Source: Trebonia sp050013875 (GTDB lineage: Bacteria; Actinomycetota; Actinomycetes; Streptosporangiales; Streptosporangiaceae). Taken from it: a stretch of DNA of 64,000 bases. The notes below the pieces were generated by a model. It was not told the DNA's origin. It did no database searches and was given only the letters and a program-made list of their open reading frames with translations. How positions within the stretch are numbered: position 1 is the stretch's first letter; every line of letters starts with the position of its first letter. The position numbers were made by a program, and so were the translations under genes. The stretch spans positions 1-64,000 of the forward strand of contig JBEKEK010000035.1 in NCBI GenBank assembly GCA_050013875.1, written 5' to 3'. Shown here piece by piece: positions 8,747-17,002 of the stretch.

Positions 8747-10455
8747 GCAGCGGCACCGGCCTGGATCGCGCGGCAATCAAGCAGCTCGCGCTCGCCGTGG
8801 CGGCGGGCGCCGCCGCCAGCGCGGCCGCGATCGCCCTGACCGCCACCTCGGCCTGGCTGATATCGCGGGCATCGCAGCGGCCGCCGGTGCTGACCCTGAC
8901 GATCGCCGTGGTCGCGGTACAGGCCTTCGCGCTCACGCGCAGCGTTTTCCGCTATCTCGAGCGGCTGGTCAGCCATGACGCCGCGCTCCGGGTGCTGGCC
9001 ACGATGCGGGTCACGGCGTACCGCCGCCTGGAACGGCTCGCCCCGGCCGGGCTGCCCGCGTTCCGCTCGGGCGACCTGGTGAGCCGGCTGGTGGCCGACA
9101 TTGACGGCATCGCCGACCGCTGGCTGCGGGTTCTGCTTCCGTACGCGACGGCGGCGGCCGCGGGAGCCGGCACCGTCTGCTTCGTCGCGCTGCTGCTGCC
9201 GTCCGCCGCCCTCGTGCTGGCCGTCAGCCTGGTGGTCGCCGCGGTGGTCGCGCCCTGGGCGGCAAGCCTCGCCGCCCGGCAGGCCGAGCGCCGGATCGCA
9301 CCGCGCCGGGGCGAGCTGACGGTAGCGTCGCTCGACCTGCTGCGCGGCTGCGCGGAACTGGCCGCCTTCGGTGCCGCCGAGGCCGGGCTTGACCGTGCCG
9401 CCGCCGCCGACCGGGCCCTCGGCCAGGCCGAGGCCCGTAGCGCTCTCGGCCGGGGCATCGCCGCGTCGGTCACCGCGCTGGCGGCGGGGGCGGCGGTGTG
9501 GGCCTGCCTGCTGCTCGGGGTGCCGGCCGTCCGTTCCGGTGCGCTGCCGGGAGTGGCGCTGGCCGTGCTTGTGCTGACGCCGCTGGCCGCGCACGAGGTG
9601 TTCGCGGCACTGTCGCCGGCCGCCCAGCAGCTCCCCAGAATCCGCGCGTCGGCCTCCCGGGTACAGGCCGTCTTGCGGCAGCCCGATCCGGTCCGCGAGC
9701 CCGCATCACCCCGGCCGGCCCCCGCACCCCCGTATGACCTGCGGATCGAGGGCCTGTCGGCGCGCTGGGAGGTGGCCGGGCCTGACGTGCTGAGCGGAAT
9801 CGACCTGTGCGTGCCCGCCGGACGGCGGGTGGCCGTCGTGGGCCCGAGCGGGGCCGGGAAGACCACGCTGGCCATGGTGCTGCTGCGGTTCCTTGATCCA
9901 AGCGCGGGACGGGTGACCCTCGGCGGGACCGATATCACCACACTGGACGGCGACACGGTCCGGACGATCGTCGGGCTGTGCGCCCAGGACGCGCATGTCT
10001 TCGACAGCACCCTCGGCGAGAACCTGCGGCTGGCCCGCCGCGAGGCCACCGACGACCAGATCCGCGCGGCGCTGCGCCGCGCCGGGCTGCTGGAGTGGGT
10101 CGATGACCTGCCCGCTGGCCTCGATACCGACGTGGGCGAGTTCGGCGTGCGGCTGTCCGGTGGCCAGCGCCAGCGGCTCTCCCTCGCGCGCGTGCTGCTC
10201 GCCGACTTCCCCGTCCTCGTCCTCGACGAGCCGACCGAGCACCTTGATGAGCAGACCGCCGGTGAGCTGACGCGGGACCTGCTGGCCGCCACCGCAGGCC
10301 GCACCATCGTGCTCATCACCCACCGCAGCGCCGGGCTGGGCCAGGTGGATGAGATCGTGCGCATCGAGGCCGGCCACCTGGCCGCTCTTCAGACCCGGAT
10401 TCAGGTCCCGGCGGTGTGCGGCGCCTTGGCGGACCCGCCGGGCGGCACCGATTGA
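8743..10455 (+). CDS. cydC: CydC, ABC transporter subunit for cytochrome bd assembly
   Basis: A 570-residue permease/ATPase fusion. The N-terminus has the CydC-like run AIALTATSAWLISRASQRPP and the motif FRYLERLVSHDAALRVL, typical of CydC membrane domains. The ATPase half has Walker A VGPSGAGKTT (about residue 366), signature LSGGQRQRLSLAR (about 471) and Walker B VLVLDEPTEHLD (about 491). The GTG start at 8743 overlaps the cydD stop as GTGA. Its 3' end overlaps the convergent ndh gene by 55 bp, with no terminator hairpin seen between them. Confidence 0.9.
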   Translation: MSSGTGLDRAAIKQLALAVAAGAAASAAAIALTATSAWLISRASQRPPVLTLTIAVVAVQAFALTRSVFRYLERLVSHDAALRVLATMRVTAYRRLERLAPAGLPAFRSGDLVSRLVADIDGIADRWLRVLLPYATAAAAGAGTVCFVALLLPSAALVLAVSLVVAAVVAPWAASLAARQAERRIAPRRGELTVASLDLLRGCAELAAFGAAEAGLDRAAAADRALGQAEARSALGRGIAASVTALAAGAAVWACLLLGVPAVRSGALPGVALAVLVLTPLAAHEVFAALSPAAQQLPRIRASASRVQAVLRQPDPVREPASPRPAPAPPYDLRIEGLSARWEVAGPDVLSGIDLCVPAGRRVAVVGPSGAGKTTLAMVLLRFLDPSAGRVTLGGTDITTLDGDTVRTIVGLCAQDAHVFDSTLGENLRLARREATDDQIRAALRRAGLLEWVDDLPAGLDTDVGEFGVRLSGGQRQRLSLARVLLADFPVLVLDEPTEHLDEQTAGELTRDLLAATAGRTIVLITHRSAGLGQVDEIVRIEAGHLAALQTRIQVPAVCGALADPPGGTD

Positions 10456-11852
10456 CCGGGTATCGCTGGTTCACCAGCCGCCCCTGGTTCGCCCGCCCTC
10501 GCGGTCGGGATGACCGCCGTGTAGATATCGGCCACCACGCCCACCTCGCGGGTGGTGAAGGCGCGTTCGCGGCGGCGGTCGCGGGTGAAGGCCGACCACC
10601 AGGTGAGGATGGCACCCAGACGGTTACGGTATCCGGTCAGGAAGGCGATGTGGATGAACAGCCAGCCGATCCAGCCGGTGAAGCCGCTGATCTGCAGGGG
10701 CCCCGCCGACATGACGGCGTTGCCGCGGGAGATGTAGGCGGCCGAGCCCAGGTCGTGGTAGCGGAAGGGCCTCGCGGAATCCCGTCCCTGCGCCTCGCGC
10801 TTGATGCGGTGCCCCGTGTACAGCCCGCCCTGCATGGCGACCTCCGCGACGCCGGGCAGTTTGTCCAGGATCATCAGGTCGCCGATGACGGAGATCTCCG
10901 GATGGCCGGCGATGGTCAGGTCTGGCTGCACGGGTATGCGGCCCGCGCGGTCGCAGTTGGCCCCGGTCGCGTTCGCCAGCGCCGCGGCGAAGGCGGGCGC
11001 CTCGACGCCGGCCGTCCACAGCACCGTGCCCGCGTCGAACCGGGTGATGGCACCTTCGTGATCGCGGACGGCGAGCCCGGTGGCGTCGACGTCGGTGACG
11101 ATCGAGCCCATGTGCATCTCGACGCCCTGCTTGGCCAGGGTCTTCGCCACCTTGCCTGACAGCTTCTGGCCGAAGGTCACAAGCGGGGCGCTGCCACCGT
11201 CGAACAGCAGCACCCGAGCGTCCTCCGGCCTGGCCTTGCGGTACTCGGCCCGCAGCGTCTTGGTGGCGAGCTCGCGGATCTGCCCGGCCAGCTCAACGCC
11301 GGTAGGGCCCGCCCCGACGAGGGCGAACGTCAGCCAGCGGCGGCGTTCGGCGGGATCGTCGGAGGTCTCGGCCATCTCGAACGCGCCGAACACCCGGCGG
11401 CGGATGGTCAGCACGTCGGAGATCGTCTTCATGCCCGGCGCGAACTGGGCGAACTCGTCATGCCCGAAATAGGACTGCCGCATTCCGGCCGCGACGATGA
11501 GGTCGTCGTAGCCGAATTCGATCCGCCCGCCGCCCGGCCTGACCGCGATCACGCGGCGGCCATCGGTATCGATGCCGGTCACGTCGGCCATGACGCACTC
11601 GACGTTCTTGTGCTTTTTGAGCACGCTGCGCAAGGGAGCGGCGATCTGTCCCTCCGACAGGATGCCGGTCGCGCACTGGTAGAGCAGCGGCTGGAACAGG
11701 TGGTGATGCGCCCGGTCGACGAGGGTCACCGACACCGGGGCGCGCCGCAGCGCGCGGGCGGCGAACAGGCCGCCGAAGCCGCCGCCGATGATCACCACGC
11801 GGCGCCGCCCGCGCCCGCCCGCACTTTCAGCCATGCTGGTCATCGCGCTCAA
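10401..11852 (-). CDS. ndh: Type-II NADH:quinone oxidoreductase (NDH-2)
   Basis: A 483-residue flavoprotein with two Rossmann motifs: VVIIGGGFGGLFAARAL near residue 20 for FAD and FALVGAGPTGVELAG near residue 180 for NADH. The C-terminal region SAAYISRGNAVMSAG followed by the hydrophobic GFTGWIGWLFIHIAFLTGYRN fits the membrane-anchoring end of NDH-2. It feeds electrons from NADH to quinone without pumping protons, a natural partner for the bd oxidase encoded nearby. The start is either TTG 11852, which overlaps the zwf stop as TTGA, or ATG 11843. Either way it is translationally coupled to zwf. Confidence 0.9.
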   Translation of the reverse strand: MSAMTSMAESAGGRGRRRVVIIGGGFGGLFAARALRRAPVSVTLVDRAHHHLFQPLLYQCATGILSEGQIAAPLRSVLKKHKNVECVMADVTGIDTDGRRVIAVRPGGGRIEFGYDDLIVAAGMRQSYFGHDEFAQFAPGMKTISDVLTIRRRVFGAFEMAETSDDPAERRRWLTFALVGAGPTGVELAGQIRELATKTLRAEYRKARPEDARVLLFDGGSAPLVTFGQKLSGKVAKTLAKQGVEMHMGSIVTDVDATGLAVRDHEGAITRFDAGTVLWTAGVEAPAFAAALANATGANCDRAGRIPVQPDLTIAGHPEISVIGDLMILDKLPGVAEVAMQGGLYTGHRIKREAQGRDSARPFRYHDLGSAAYISRGNAVMSAGPLQISGFTGWIGWLFIHIAFLTGYRNRLGAILTWWSAFTRDRRRERAFTTREVGVVADIYTAVIPTARAGEPGAAGEPAIPGQSVPPGGSAKAPHTAGT

Positions 11853-13234
11853 CCCGGCTGACCGGCCGGGTCATGCCAGACGAGCTGCCCGGTCAGCAGC
11901 CGGTCGGCCTCCTTCGGGCCCCAGCTGCCCTGCGCGTAGGGATGCACCGGGGTGACGTCGCCCAGTACCGGGTCGACGATCTCCCACATGGCTTCCACGG
12001 TGTCCTGGCGGGCGAACAGCCACCGGTCGCCGTTCAGTGCCGCGCCGATGAGGCGGTCATAGGGGCGGATGTCCGATCCTGGCCGCACCGCGAACGTGAG
12101 GTCTTCCGACTGCGGCTCCCAGCCGGCGCCGGGTTTCTTTCCCTGCAGGGTGAGGTTGACCGCCGTCTCCGGCCAGATCCGGAAGCTGAGGCGGTTCCCC
12201 GCCGCGATGGGCTCGATCCCGAACACGTCATGCGGAGGCTGCTTGAGGGTGATGGTGATCTCGGTGACGGTGACGGGCATGCACTTGCCCGCCCGGATCA
12301 GGATCGGCACCCCGGCCCAGCGCCAGCTTTCGGCCTTGAGCCGGACCGCGACGTATGACTCCACCGTCGAATCGGGGTCGACGCCGTCGACTTCGCGGTA
12401 GCCGTCGTACTGCCCGCGCACCACGGTCTCCGGGGTCAGCGGGCGCAGCGAGTTGACCACCTGATGCTTCGCGTCCCGCCAGGATGCCAGACCGGACCCG
12501 CTCGGGGGTTCGGCCAGGACGGTCGCCAGTACCTGCAGCATGTGGTTCTGCAGCACGTCCCTGATGGCTCCGGTCTGGTCGTAGAACCGGCCACGGTCCG
12601 ACACGTTGAACTGCTCCGCCATCGTGATCTGGATGTTGTCCACGTAGTTGCGGTTGAGCAGCGGCTCGATGGCCGAGTTGGCGAACCGGGTGAACAGGAC
12701 GTTCTCCACCGGGTCGAAGGCCAGCCAATCGTCGACCCGGAAGATCGCCTCTTCAGGGAAATGCTCGTGCATGGTGTTGTTGAGCTTGCGTGAGCTGGCC
12801 AGATCGGTGCCGAACGGCTTCTCCACCATGACCCGGGCACCGCGCGCACGGTCCGCCGAGGCGATCCCCTGGGCGATCCTCCCGAACAGGAAGGGCGGCA
12901 CCTCCAGGTAGTACAGGACGCGCTCGCCCGAGCCGATCTCATCGGACATGGCCTTGTAGGTGGCGTCGTCGCCGAGGTCCCCGTCCACGTAGCGGAGCAG
13001 CCCGAGCATCCTGGCCGCGGCCGGCTCGGCGGGATCCATCCCGTTGAGCTTCAGCGACGCGGTCGCGTAGTCGCGGAACTGCCCGAGACCCCACCCGCTC
13101 TTGGCCACCCCGATCACCGGGACGTCGAGCACGCCGCGTTTGACCAGTCCCACCAGCGCGGGGAAGGTTTCAATCTTGGCCAGGTCGCCGGTCGCGCCGA
13201 AGATGACGAGCGCATCGACTCGGTCTGCCGCCAT
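11849..13234 (-). CDS. zwf: Glucose-6-phosphate dehydrogenase, divergent
   Basis: A 461-residue protein with the nucleotide motif GATGDLAK near the start, the EKPFGTDLASS segment, the catalytic-His region FYDQTGAIRDVLQNHMLQVLATV, and the C-terminal GSWGPKEADRLL. The ATG at 13234 has a GAGGAG ribosome site 7 nt upstream; the longer open frame to 13327 is not family-like. The normal active-site signature DHYLGK is replaced: the sequence reads FRVDDWLAFDPVENVL, so the phosphate-binding His is Asp and the LGK lysine is Phe. Function as NADPH-producing G6PDH is therefore likely from overall similarity but not certain. It leads the zwf-ndh operon and is preceded by dyad motifs at 13323 and 13350. 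Confidence 0.85.
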   Translation of the reverse strand: MAADRVDALVIFGATGDLAKIETFPALVGLVKRGVLDVPVIGVAKSGWGLGQFRDYATASLKLNGMDPAEPAAARMLGLLRYVDGDLGDDATYKAMSDEIGSGERVLYYLEVPPFLFGRIAQGIASADRARGARVMVEKPFGTDLASSRKLNNTMHEHFPEEAIFRVDDWLAFDPVENVLFTRFANSAIEPLLNRNYVDNIQITMAEQFNVSDRGRFYDQTGAIRDVLQNHMLQVLATVLAEPPSGSGLASWRDAKHQVVNSLRPLTPETVVRGQYDGYREVDGVDPDSTVESYVAVRLKAESWRWAGVPILIRAGKCMPVTVTEITITLKQPPHDVFGIEPIAAGNRLSFRIWPETAVNLTLQGKKPGAGWEPQSEDLTFAVRPGSDIRPYDRLIGAALNGDRWLFARQDTVEAMWEIVDPVLGDVTPVHPYAQGSWGPKEADRLLTGQLVWHDPAGQPG

Positions 13235-13322
13235 TGTTAGCTCCTCACCGTCGCCGTCGGCCCCGATGTGGCCACGGCCGGGACCGTTAATCCCGATGGG
13301 ATCACGGCGGGGAAGGAGGCGC

Positions 13323-13341
13323 GCCACCTTTCACGGGTGAT
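13323..13341. promoter_or_regulatory. Dyad motif copy between zwf and the cyclase gene
   Basis: GCCACCT-TTCAC-GGGTGAT followed by GC. The right half matches the consensus exactly, the left is weak. It sits 89 bp before zwf (minus strand) and 61 bp before the cyclase gene. Confidence 0.5.
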
Positions 13342-13349
13342 GCACGTGA

Positions 13350-13368
13350 GTCACCCGATTCAGATGAT
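13350..13368. promoter_or_regulatory. Second dyad motif copy before the cyclase gene
   Basis: GTCACCC-GATTC-AGATGAT keeps the 5-nt spacing and both arm cores. It lies 33 bp before the cyclase ATG. CGGGTGA (13335-13341 region) and TCACCCG also form an inverted pair across the two sites. Confidence 0.5.
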
Positions 13369-13401
13369 GACAACGCGCGGTCGGCGGGCGACGCTGCCCG
13401 G

Positions 13402-14331
13402 ATGAGCGATTCCACGGTGAGCGCGGCCGAATTCCGGGCCCTCTACGAGCTGTTGCGGCGCAGGTCCGAGCAGGGGCCGGCCGACCGGCGGGGGGCGCTC
13501 AACAACATCACATCGGCGGCGGTAGTGGCGGCCGCGAGCGACGTCTGGCGCGGTCGGGCGGTATCGCTGGCGGCGCCGATCGCGAGCGGGACGGCACCCG
13601 ACAACCCCGATCCCGCCGTGCATCAGATGACGAGCCCGGTGGGCGACCCGGCCCGCGATTCCGGGCTGTTTTTCGCCACCGACCGGCTGGCCATGAACAT
13701 TCACGGCGACGCCGACAGTCACATCGACGCGCTCTGCCACGTGATGTTCGACGGAAAGCTCTACAACGGCATCGACGCGGAGACCGTTACCGCGGCGGGA
13801 GCGACCGAGCTCTCCATCGATGTCGCCGGCCAGGGAATCGTCGGCCGCGGCCTGCTGCTCGACATCCCGCGCTTGCGCGGGACGCGGTGGCTGGAGCCCG
13901 GCGATCACGTGACCGCCGATGACCTGCTGGCGGCGGAGTCGGCCCAGGCCGACCGCATTCAGCAGGGCGACCTGCTCTTCGTCAGGGTGGGCCATCGTGC
14001 CCGCCGCCGGTCGCTGGGGGCGTGGAATGCCGCCGAGGCCCGCGCCGGACTGCATCCAGCGGCGCTTGAGCTGCTCGCGGAACGGCGGATCGCGGTCCTT
14101 GGCAGCGACGGGAACAACGACACGGCTCCGAGCGCGGCCGAGGGCGTGGACTTCCCGGTGCACGTGCTCGCGGTCAACGCGATGGGGCTGCACCTCATGG
14201 ATTACCTGGATTTCGACGCCCTGGCGGGATTGTGCGAGGAACTGGGCCGGTGGTCATTCCTGTGCGTCGTGGCGCCGCTCCGGCTGCGCGCGGGGACCGG
14301 CTCACCGGTCAACCCGATCGCGATCTTCTGA
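13402..14331 (+). CDS. Cyclase-family (kynurenine formamidase-like) metal hydrolase
   Basis: A 309-residue soluble protein. The segment NIHGDADSHIDALCHVMFDGKLYNG is the metal-binding HxxTHxDAxxH-type motif of the cyclase/arylformamidase family (PF04199-like), here with Asp-Ser before the second His. GDLLFVRVG and VLGSDGNNDTAPS are further typical segments. The family hydrolyses amides, lactones or carbamates with Zn or Mn; the substrate is not readable. ATG 13402 fits the family start. The gene is divergent from zwf and shares two dyad motifs with it, which suggests common regulation rather than a metabolic link. Confidence 0.75.
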   Translation: MSDSTVSAAEFRALYELLRRRSEQGPADRRGALNNITSAAVVAAASDVWRGRAVSLAAPIASGTAPDNPDPAVHQMTSPVGDPARDSGLFFATDRLAMNIHGDADSHIDALCHVMFDGKLYNGIDAETVTAAGATELSIDVAGQGIVGRGLLLDIPRLRGTRWLEPGDHVTADDLLAAESAQADRIQQGDLLFVRVGHRARRRSLGAWNAAEARAGLHPAALELLAERRIAVLGSDGNNDTAPSAAEGVDFPVHVLAVNAMGLHLMDYLDFDALAGLCEELGRWSFLCVVAPLRLRAGTGSPVNPIAIF

Positions 14332-14372
14332 GAACGCAACGGAAATAGCCACCAGAACCGGGGGAAAGCCCA

Positions 14373-14391
14373 TTCACCCCGAATGGGCGAT
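14373..14391 (+). promoter_or_regulatory. Dyad motif copy upstream of cydA
   Basis: TTCACCC-CGAAT-GGGCGAT followed by GC, 76 bp before the cydA ATG and 41 bp after the cyclase stop. The left arm is an exact consensus match. A plausible -10-like GACAAT lies about 25 bp downstream. Confidence 0.65.
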
Positions 14392-14467
14392 GCAGCCCGT
14401 TCGGCGCTGTAGCGACAATGACGGCTGAGTACGTTGCCATGGTTCCGCGGCGACCGAAGGGAGCCGG

Positions 14468-15870
14468 ATGGCGCTGGATCTCGCACGATGGCAGTTCGCG
14501 TTCACCTCCATTAACCATTTCCTGTTCATCCCGATCACCATCGGGCTCGCCTTCCTGACCGCTCTGCTGCAGACGGCCTGGCACCGCAGCGGCCGCGGCG
14601 AGTACCTGCGGCTGACCCGGTTCTTCGGGACGCTGCTGGTCATCAACGTCGCCATCGGCGTGGTGACCGGCATTGTGCAGGAGTTCGAGTTCGGGATGAA
14701 CTGGGGAGCGTACTCGCGGCTGGTCGGCAACATCTTCGGCGCTCCGCTGGCGATGGAGGGACTCGCCGCTTTCTTCCTTGAATCAACCTTTCTTGGCCTG
14801 TGGCTGTTCGGCTGGGACAAGCTGTCGCGGCGCGTGCACCTGCTGACGATCTGGGCCGTCGCGTTCGGCAGCGCGCTGTCGGCCGCGTTCATCATGGCGG
14901 CCAACTCCTGGATGCAGCATCCCGTTGGCTACGTGATGGCCGGTGGCAAGCCCGTGCTCAACGACATCTGGGCCGTGTTCACCAACCCCGTCTTCGTCTG
15001 GGGATACTCCAAGGTCCTGCTGGTGTCGCTGGTAACCGGCGCCTCGGTGATGGTGGCGGTCTCCGCCTGGCAGTTGCGGCACGGCGCGGACCGCGCCGTG
15101 TTCACCCGGTCGGCGCGGCTCGGGCTCATCGTCTTGGTCCCCGCGATCCTGTTCACCATGCTGGTCGGCGACGAGCTTGGGGTGATCGAGGGCCAGTACC
15201 AGCCGATGAAGATCGCGGCCGCCGAAGGGCAGTGGAGCACCTGCCAGCCATGCTCGTTCTCGCTGTTCCAGATCGGCGGCGGCAACAACGACCAGACCCC
15301 GACGCAGATCCTCGCGATCCCGCACCTGCTGTCGCTGCTGGCCACTAACCACTGGAACGGCAAGGTCATCGGGATGAACCCGCTGCAGGCCCAGTACAGC
15401 AAGCAATTCGGGTCCGGCTACTACATACCGGACGTGTTTATCCAGTACTGGGGCATGCGGGTCATGGCCTATCTCGGCGTGGTGGTCCTGCTGATAGCGC
15501 TGTGGGGGCTATGGCTGATCCGGCGCGACAAGCTCGCGACGTCCCGGGCGTTCCTGTGGGTGGCGATCTGGGGAGTCATTCTGCCGTTCCTGATGAACAC
15601 CGCGGGCTGGCTGCTGACCGAGAGCGGCCGCCAGCCGTGGATCGTGCAGGGCATCATGCTGACCAAGAACGGCATCTCGCCGACCGTCAGCACCACCTGG
15701 CTAGCACCACCTGGCTGTGGATCAGCGTCATCGGCTTCGTCGCGCTCTACGGCGTGCTCGGCACCGTCGACCTGCTGCTCATGCTGAAGTACTCGCGCAG
15801 GGAACTTCCGCCGCCGCCAACAGAGACAGACGCTGACCTGGAAGCCCCAGTGCCAGCCGTCCAGTACTGA
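14468..15870 (+). CDS. cydA: Cytochrome bd ubiquinol/menaquinol oxidase subunit I, frameshifted near the end
   Basis: The first 413 codons spell CydA: FAFTSINHFLFIPITIGLAF with the heme-ligand His near residue 17, the quinol loop after QPMKIAAAEGQW, and the ESGRQPWIVQG motif. An exact 14-bp tandem duplication at 15689-15716 then shifts the frame; the as-read protein ends at 15787 with a nonsense tail and loses its last helix. Removing one copy restores a continuous 462-residue protein ending LLLMLKYSRREL plus a short tail at 15870, 7 bp before cydB. With GAGCCGG before ATG 14468. If the duplication is real the bd oxidase would be inactive or phase-variable; otherwise it is an assembly error. 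Confidence 0.85.
15689..15716 (+). repeat. Exact 14-bp tandem duplication inside cydA
   Basis: AGCACCACCTGGCT occurs twice head to tail (15689-15702 and 15703-15716). The first copy is in frame at the codon level and the second causes the frameshift. Removing 14 bp restores the CydA frame exactly. Confidence 0.95.
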
Positions 15871-15877
15871 GGTAGCG

Positions 15878-17002
15878 ATGAGCGCACTCGTCCCGTTCTG
15901 GTTCATCGTCATCGCGGTGCTGTGGACCGGCTTCTTCATCCTCGAGGGATTCGACTTCGGCGTCGGCATGCTGCACAGCGTGGTCGGCCGGGACGAGTTC
16001 GGCCGACGCGCGGCCATCAACACGATCGGGCCGCTGTGGGACGGCAACGAGGTCTGGCTGATCGTGGCGGGCGCCGCTATGTTCGCCGCGTTTCCCGGTT
16101 GGTACGCGACCATGTTCTCCGGCCTCTACCTGGCGATGGTCCTGCTGCTGATGTCGCTCATCATCCGCGGCGTGGCCTTCGAGTACCGGGGGAAGCGCGA
16201 CGCCGCGCAGTGGCGCCGCACCTGGGACGTGTCGCTGACCGTGGGCAGCCTGCTCGCGCCGCTGCTGATCGGCATCGCGCTTGGCGACCTGCTGCACGGG
16301 CTGCCGATCAATTCGGCCCAGAACTTCACCGGGTCATTCTGGGATCTGTTCCAGCCCTACGCGGTGCTCACCGGGGTCACCCTGGTGCTGCTCTGCCTGC
16401 TGCACGGCGCGACGTTCCTGTCACTGAAAACCACCGGCAGCATGCGCGAGCGGTCCGGGCTGCTCGCCCGCCGGATCGCGCCGTTTACCGCCGCGGCGGT
16501 CATCGCCTTCGCCATCTGGACCCACGTCTCCTCCGGCAGCACCTTCTTTCTCCGGCCGCTTGAGCTGCTGGCGATACTCGCGGTCCTGGCCGCCGTGATG
16601 CTCGTCTACAGCCACCATGAGGGCTTCGCCTTCGCCGCCACGACGGTCACGGTCGCGTCCTGCATCGCGTCGGTCTTCGTCGCCCTGTACCCGGACGTGA
16701 TGGTGTCGAGCACCAACCCGGCGTACAGCCTCACCGTGCACAACACGGCGTCCGCGCCCTACTCGCTGAAGGCGATGACCGTCGTCGTCGTCATCTTCCT
16801 GCCGCTGGTGCTGGCCTACCAGACCTGGACGTACTACGTATTCCGGCGGCGGGTGAGCCGGGAGCAGTTCATGCCAGCCCCTCCGCCTACCGTGCCGCCC
16901 CAGCCGATACCCGCGCAGGAGGTGCATTCCGGTGCGGTACCGGGCGCCGCGCCATCTGCGCTCGCCCGTCTCAGAGGAGCCAGACATGGCCGAAAGTTAT
17001 GA
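15878..17002 (+). CDS. cydB: Cytochrome bd oxidase subunit II
   Basis: A 374-residue membrane protein with the CydB hallmarks FFILEGFDFGVGML and INTIGPLWDGNEVWLIVAGAAMFAAFP, and about eight hydrophobic helices. It starts 7 bp after the restored cydA stop with TGAGGTAGCG before the ATG, so both subunits would be made from one message. The C-terminal 35 residues are Pro/Ala-rich and extend past the last helix. Its last 17 bases overlap the start of the GMC oxidoreductase gene. Confidence 0.93.
   Translation: MSALVPFWFIVIAVLWTGFFILEGFDFGVGMLHSVVGRDEFGRRAAINTIGPLWDGNEVWLIVAGAAMFAAFPGWYATMFSGLYLAMVLLLMSLIIRGVAFEYRGKRDAAQWRRTWDVSLTVGSLLAPLLIGIALGDLLHGLPINSAQNFTGSFWDLFQPYAVLTGVTLVLLCLLHGATFLSLKTTGSMRERSGLLARRIAPFTAAAVIAFAIWTHVSSGSTFFLRPLELLAILAVLAAVMLVYSHHEGFAFAATTVTVASCIASVFVALYPDVMVSSTNPAYSLTVHNTASAPYSLKAMTVVVVIFLPLVLAYQTWTYYVFRRRVSREQFMPAPPPTVPPQPIPAQEVHSGAVPGAAPSALARLRGARHGRKL

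Noticed and set aside
6332..9594. Long minus-strand open frames opposite ClC, cydD and cydC (up to 613 codons)
   Set aside because: They are Arg/Gly/Pro-rich, have no domain, and mirror genes with clear families on the plus strand. Such frames arise from GC-biased third positions.
13323..13368. The dyad as an FNR, CRP or DevR site
   Set aside because: FNR (TTGAT-N4-ATCAA), CRP (TGTGA-N6-TCACA) and the DevR box (GGGACTT-type) do not match the TTCACCC-N5-GGGTGAT arms or spacing.
15878..17002. Second frameshift in cydB
   Set aside because: The frame is continuous with all CydB motifs; only cydA is affected.
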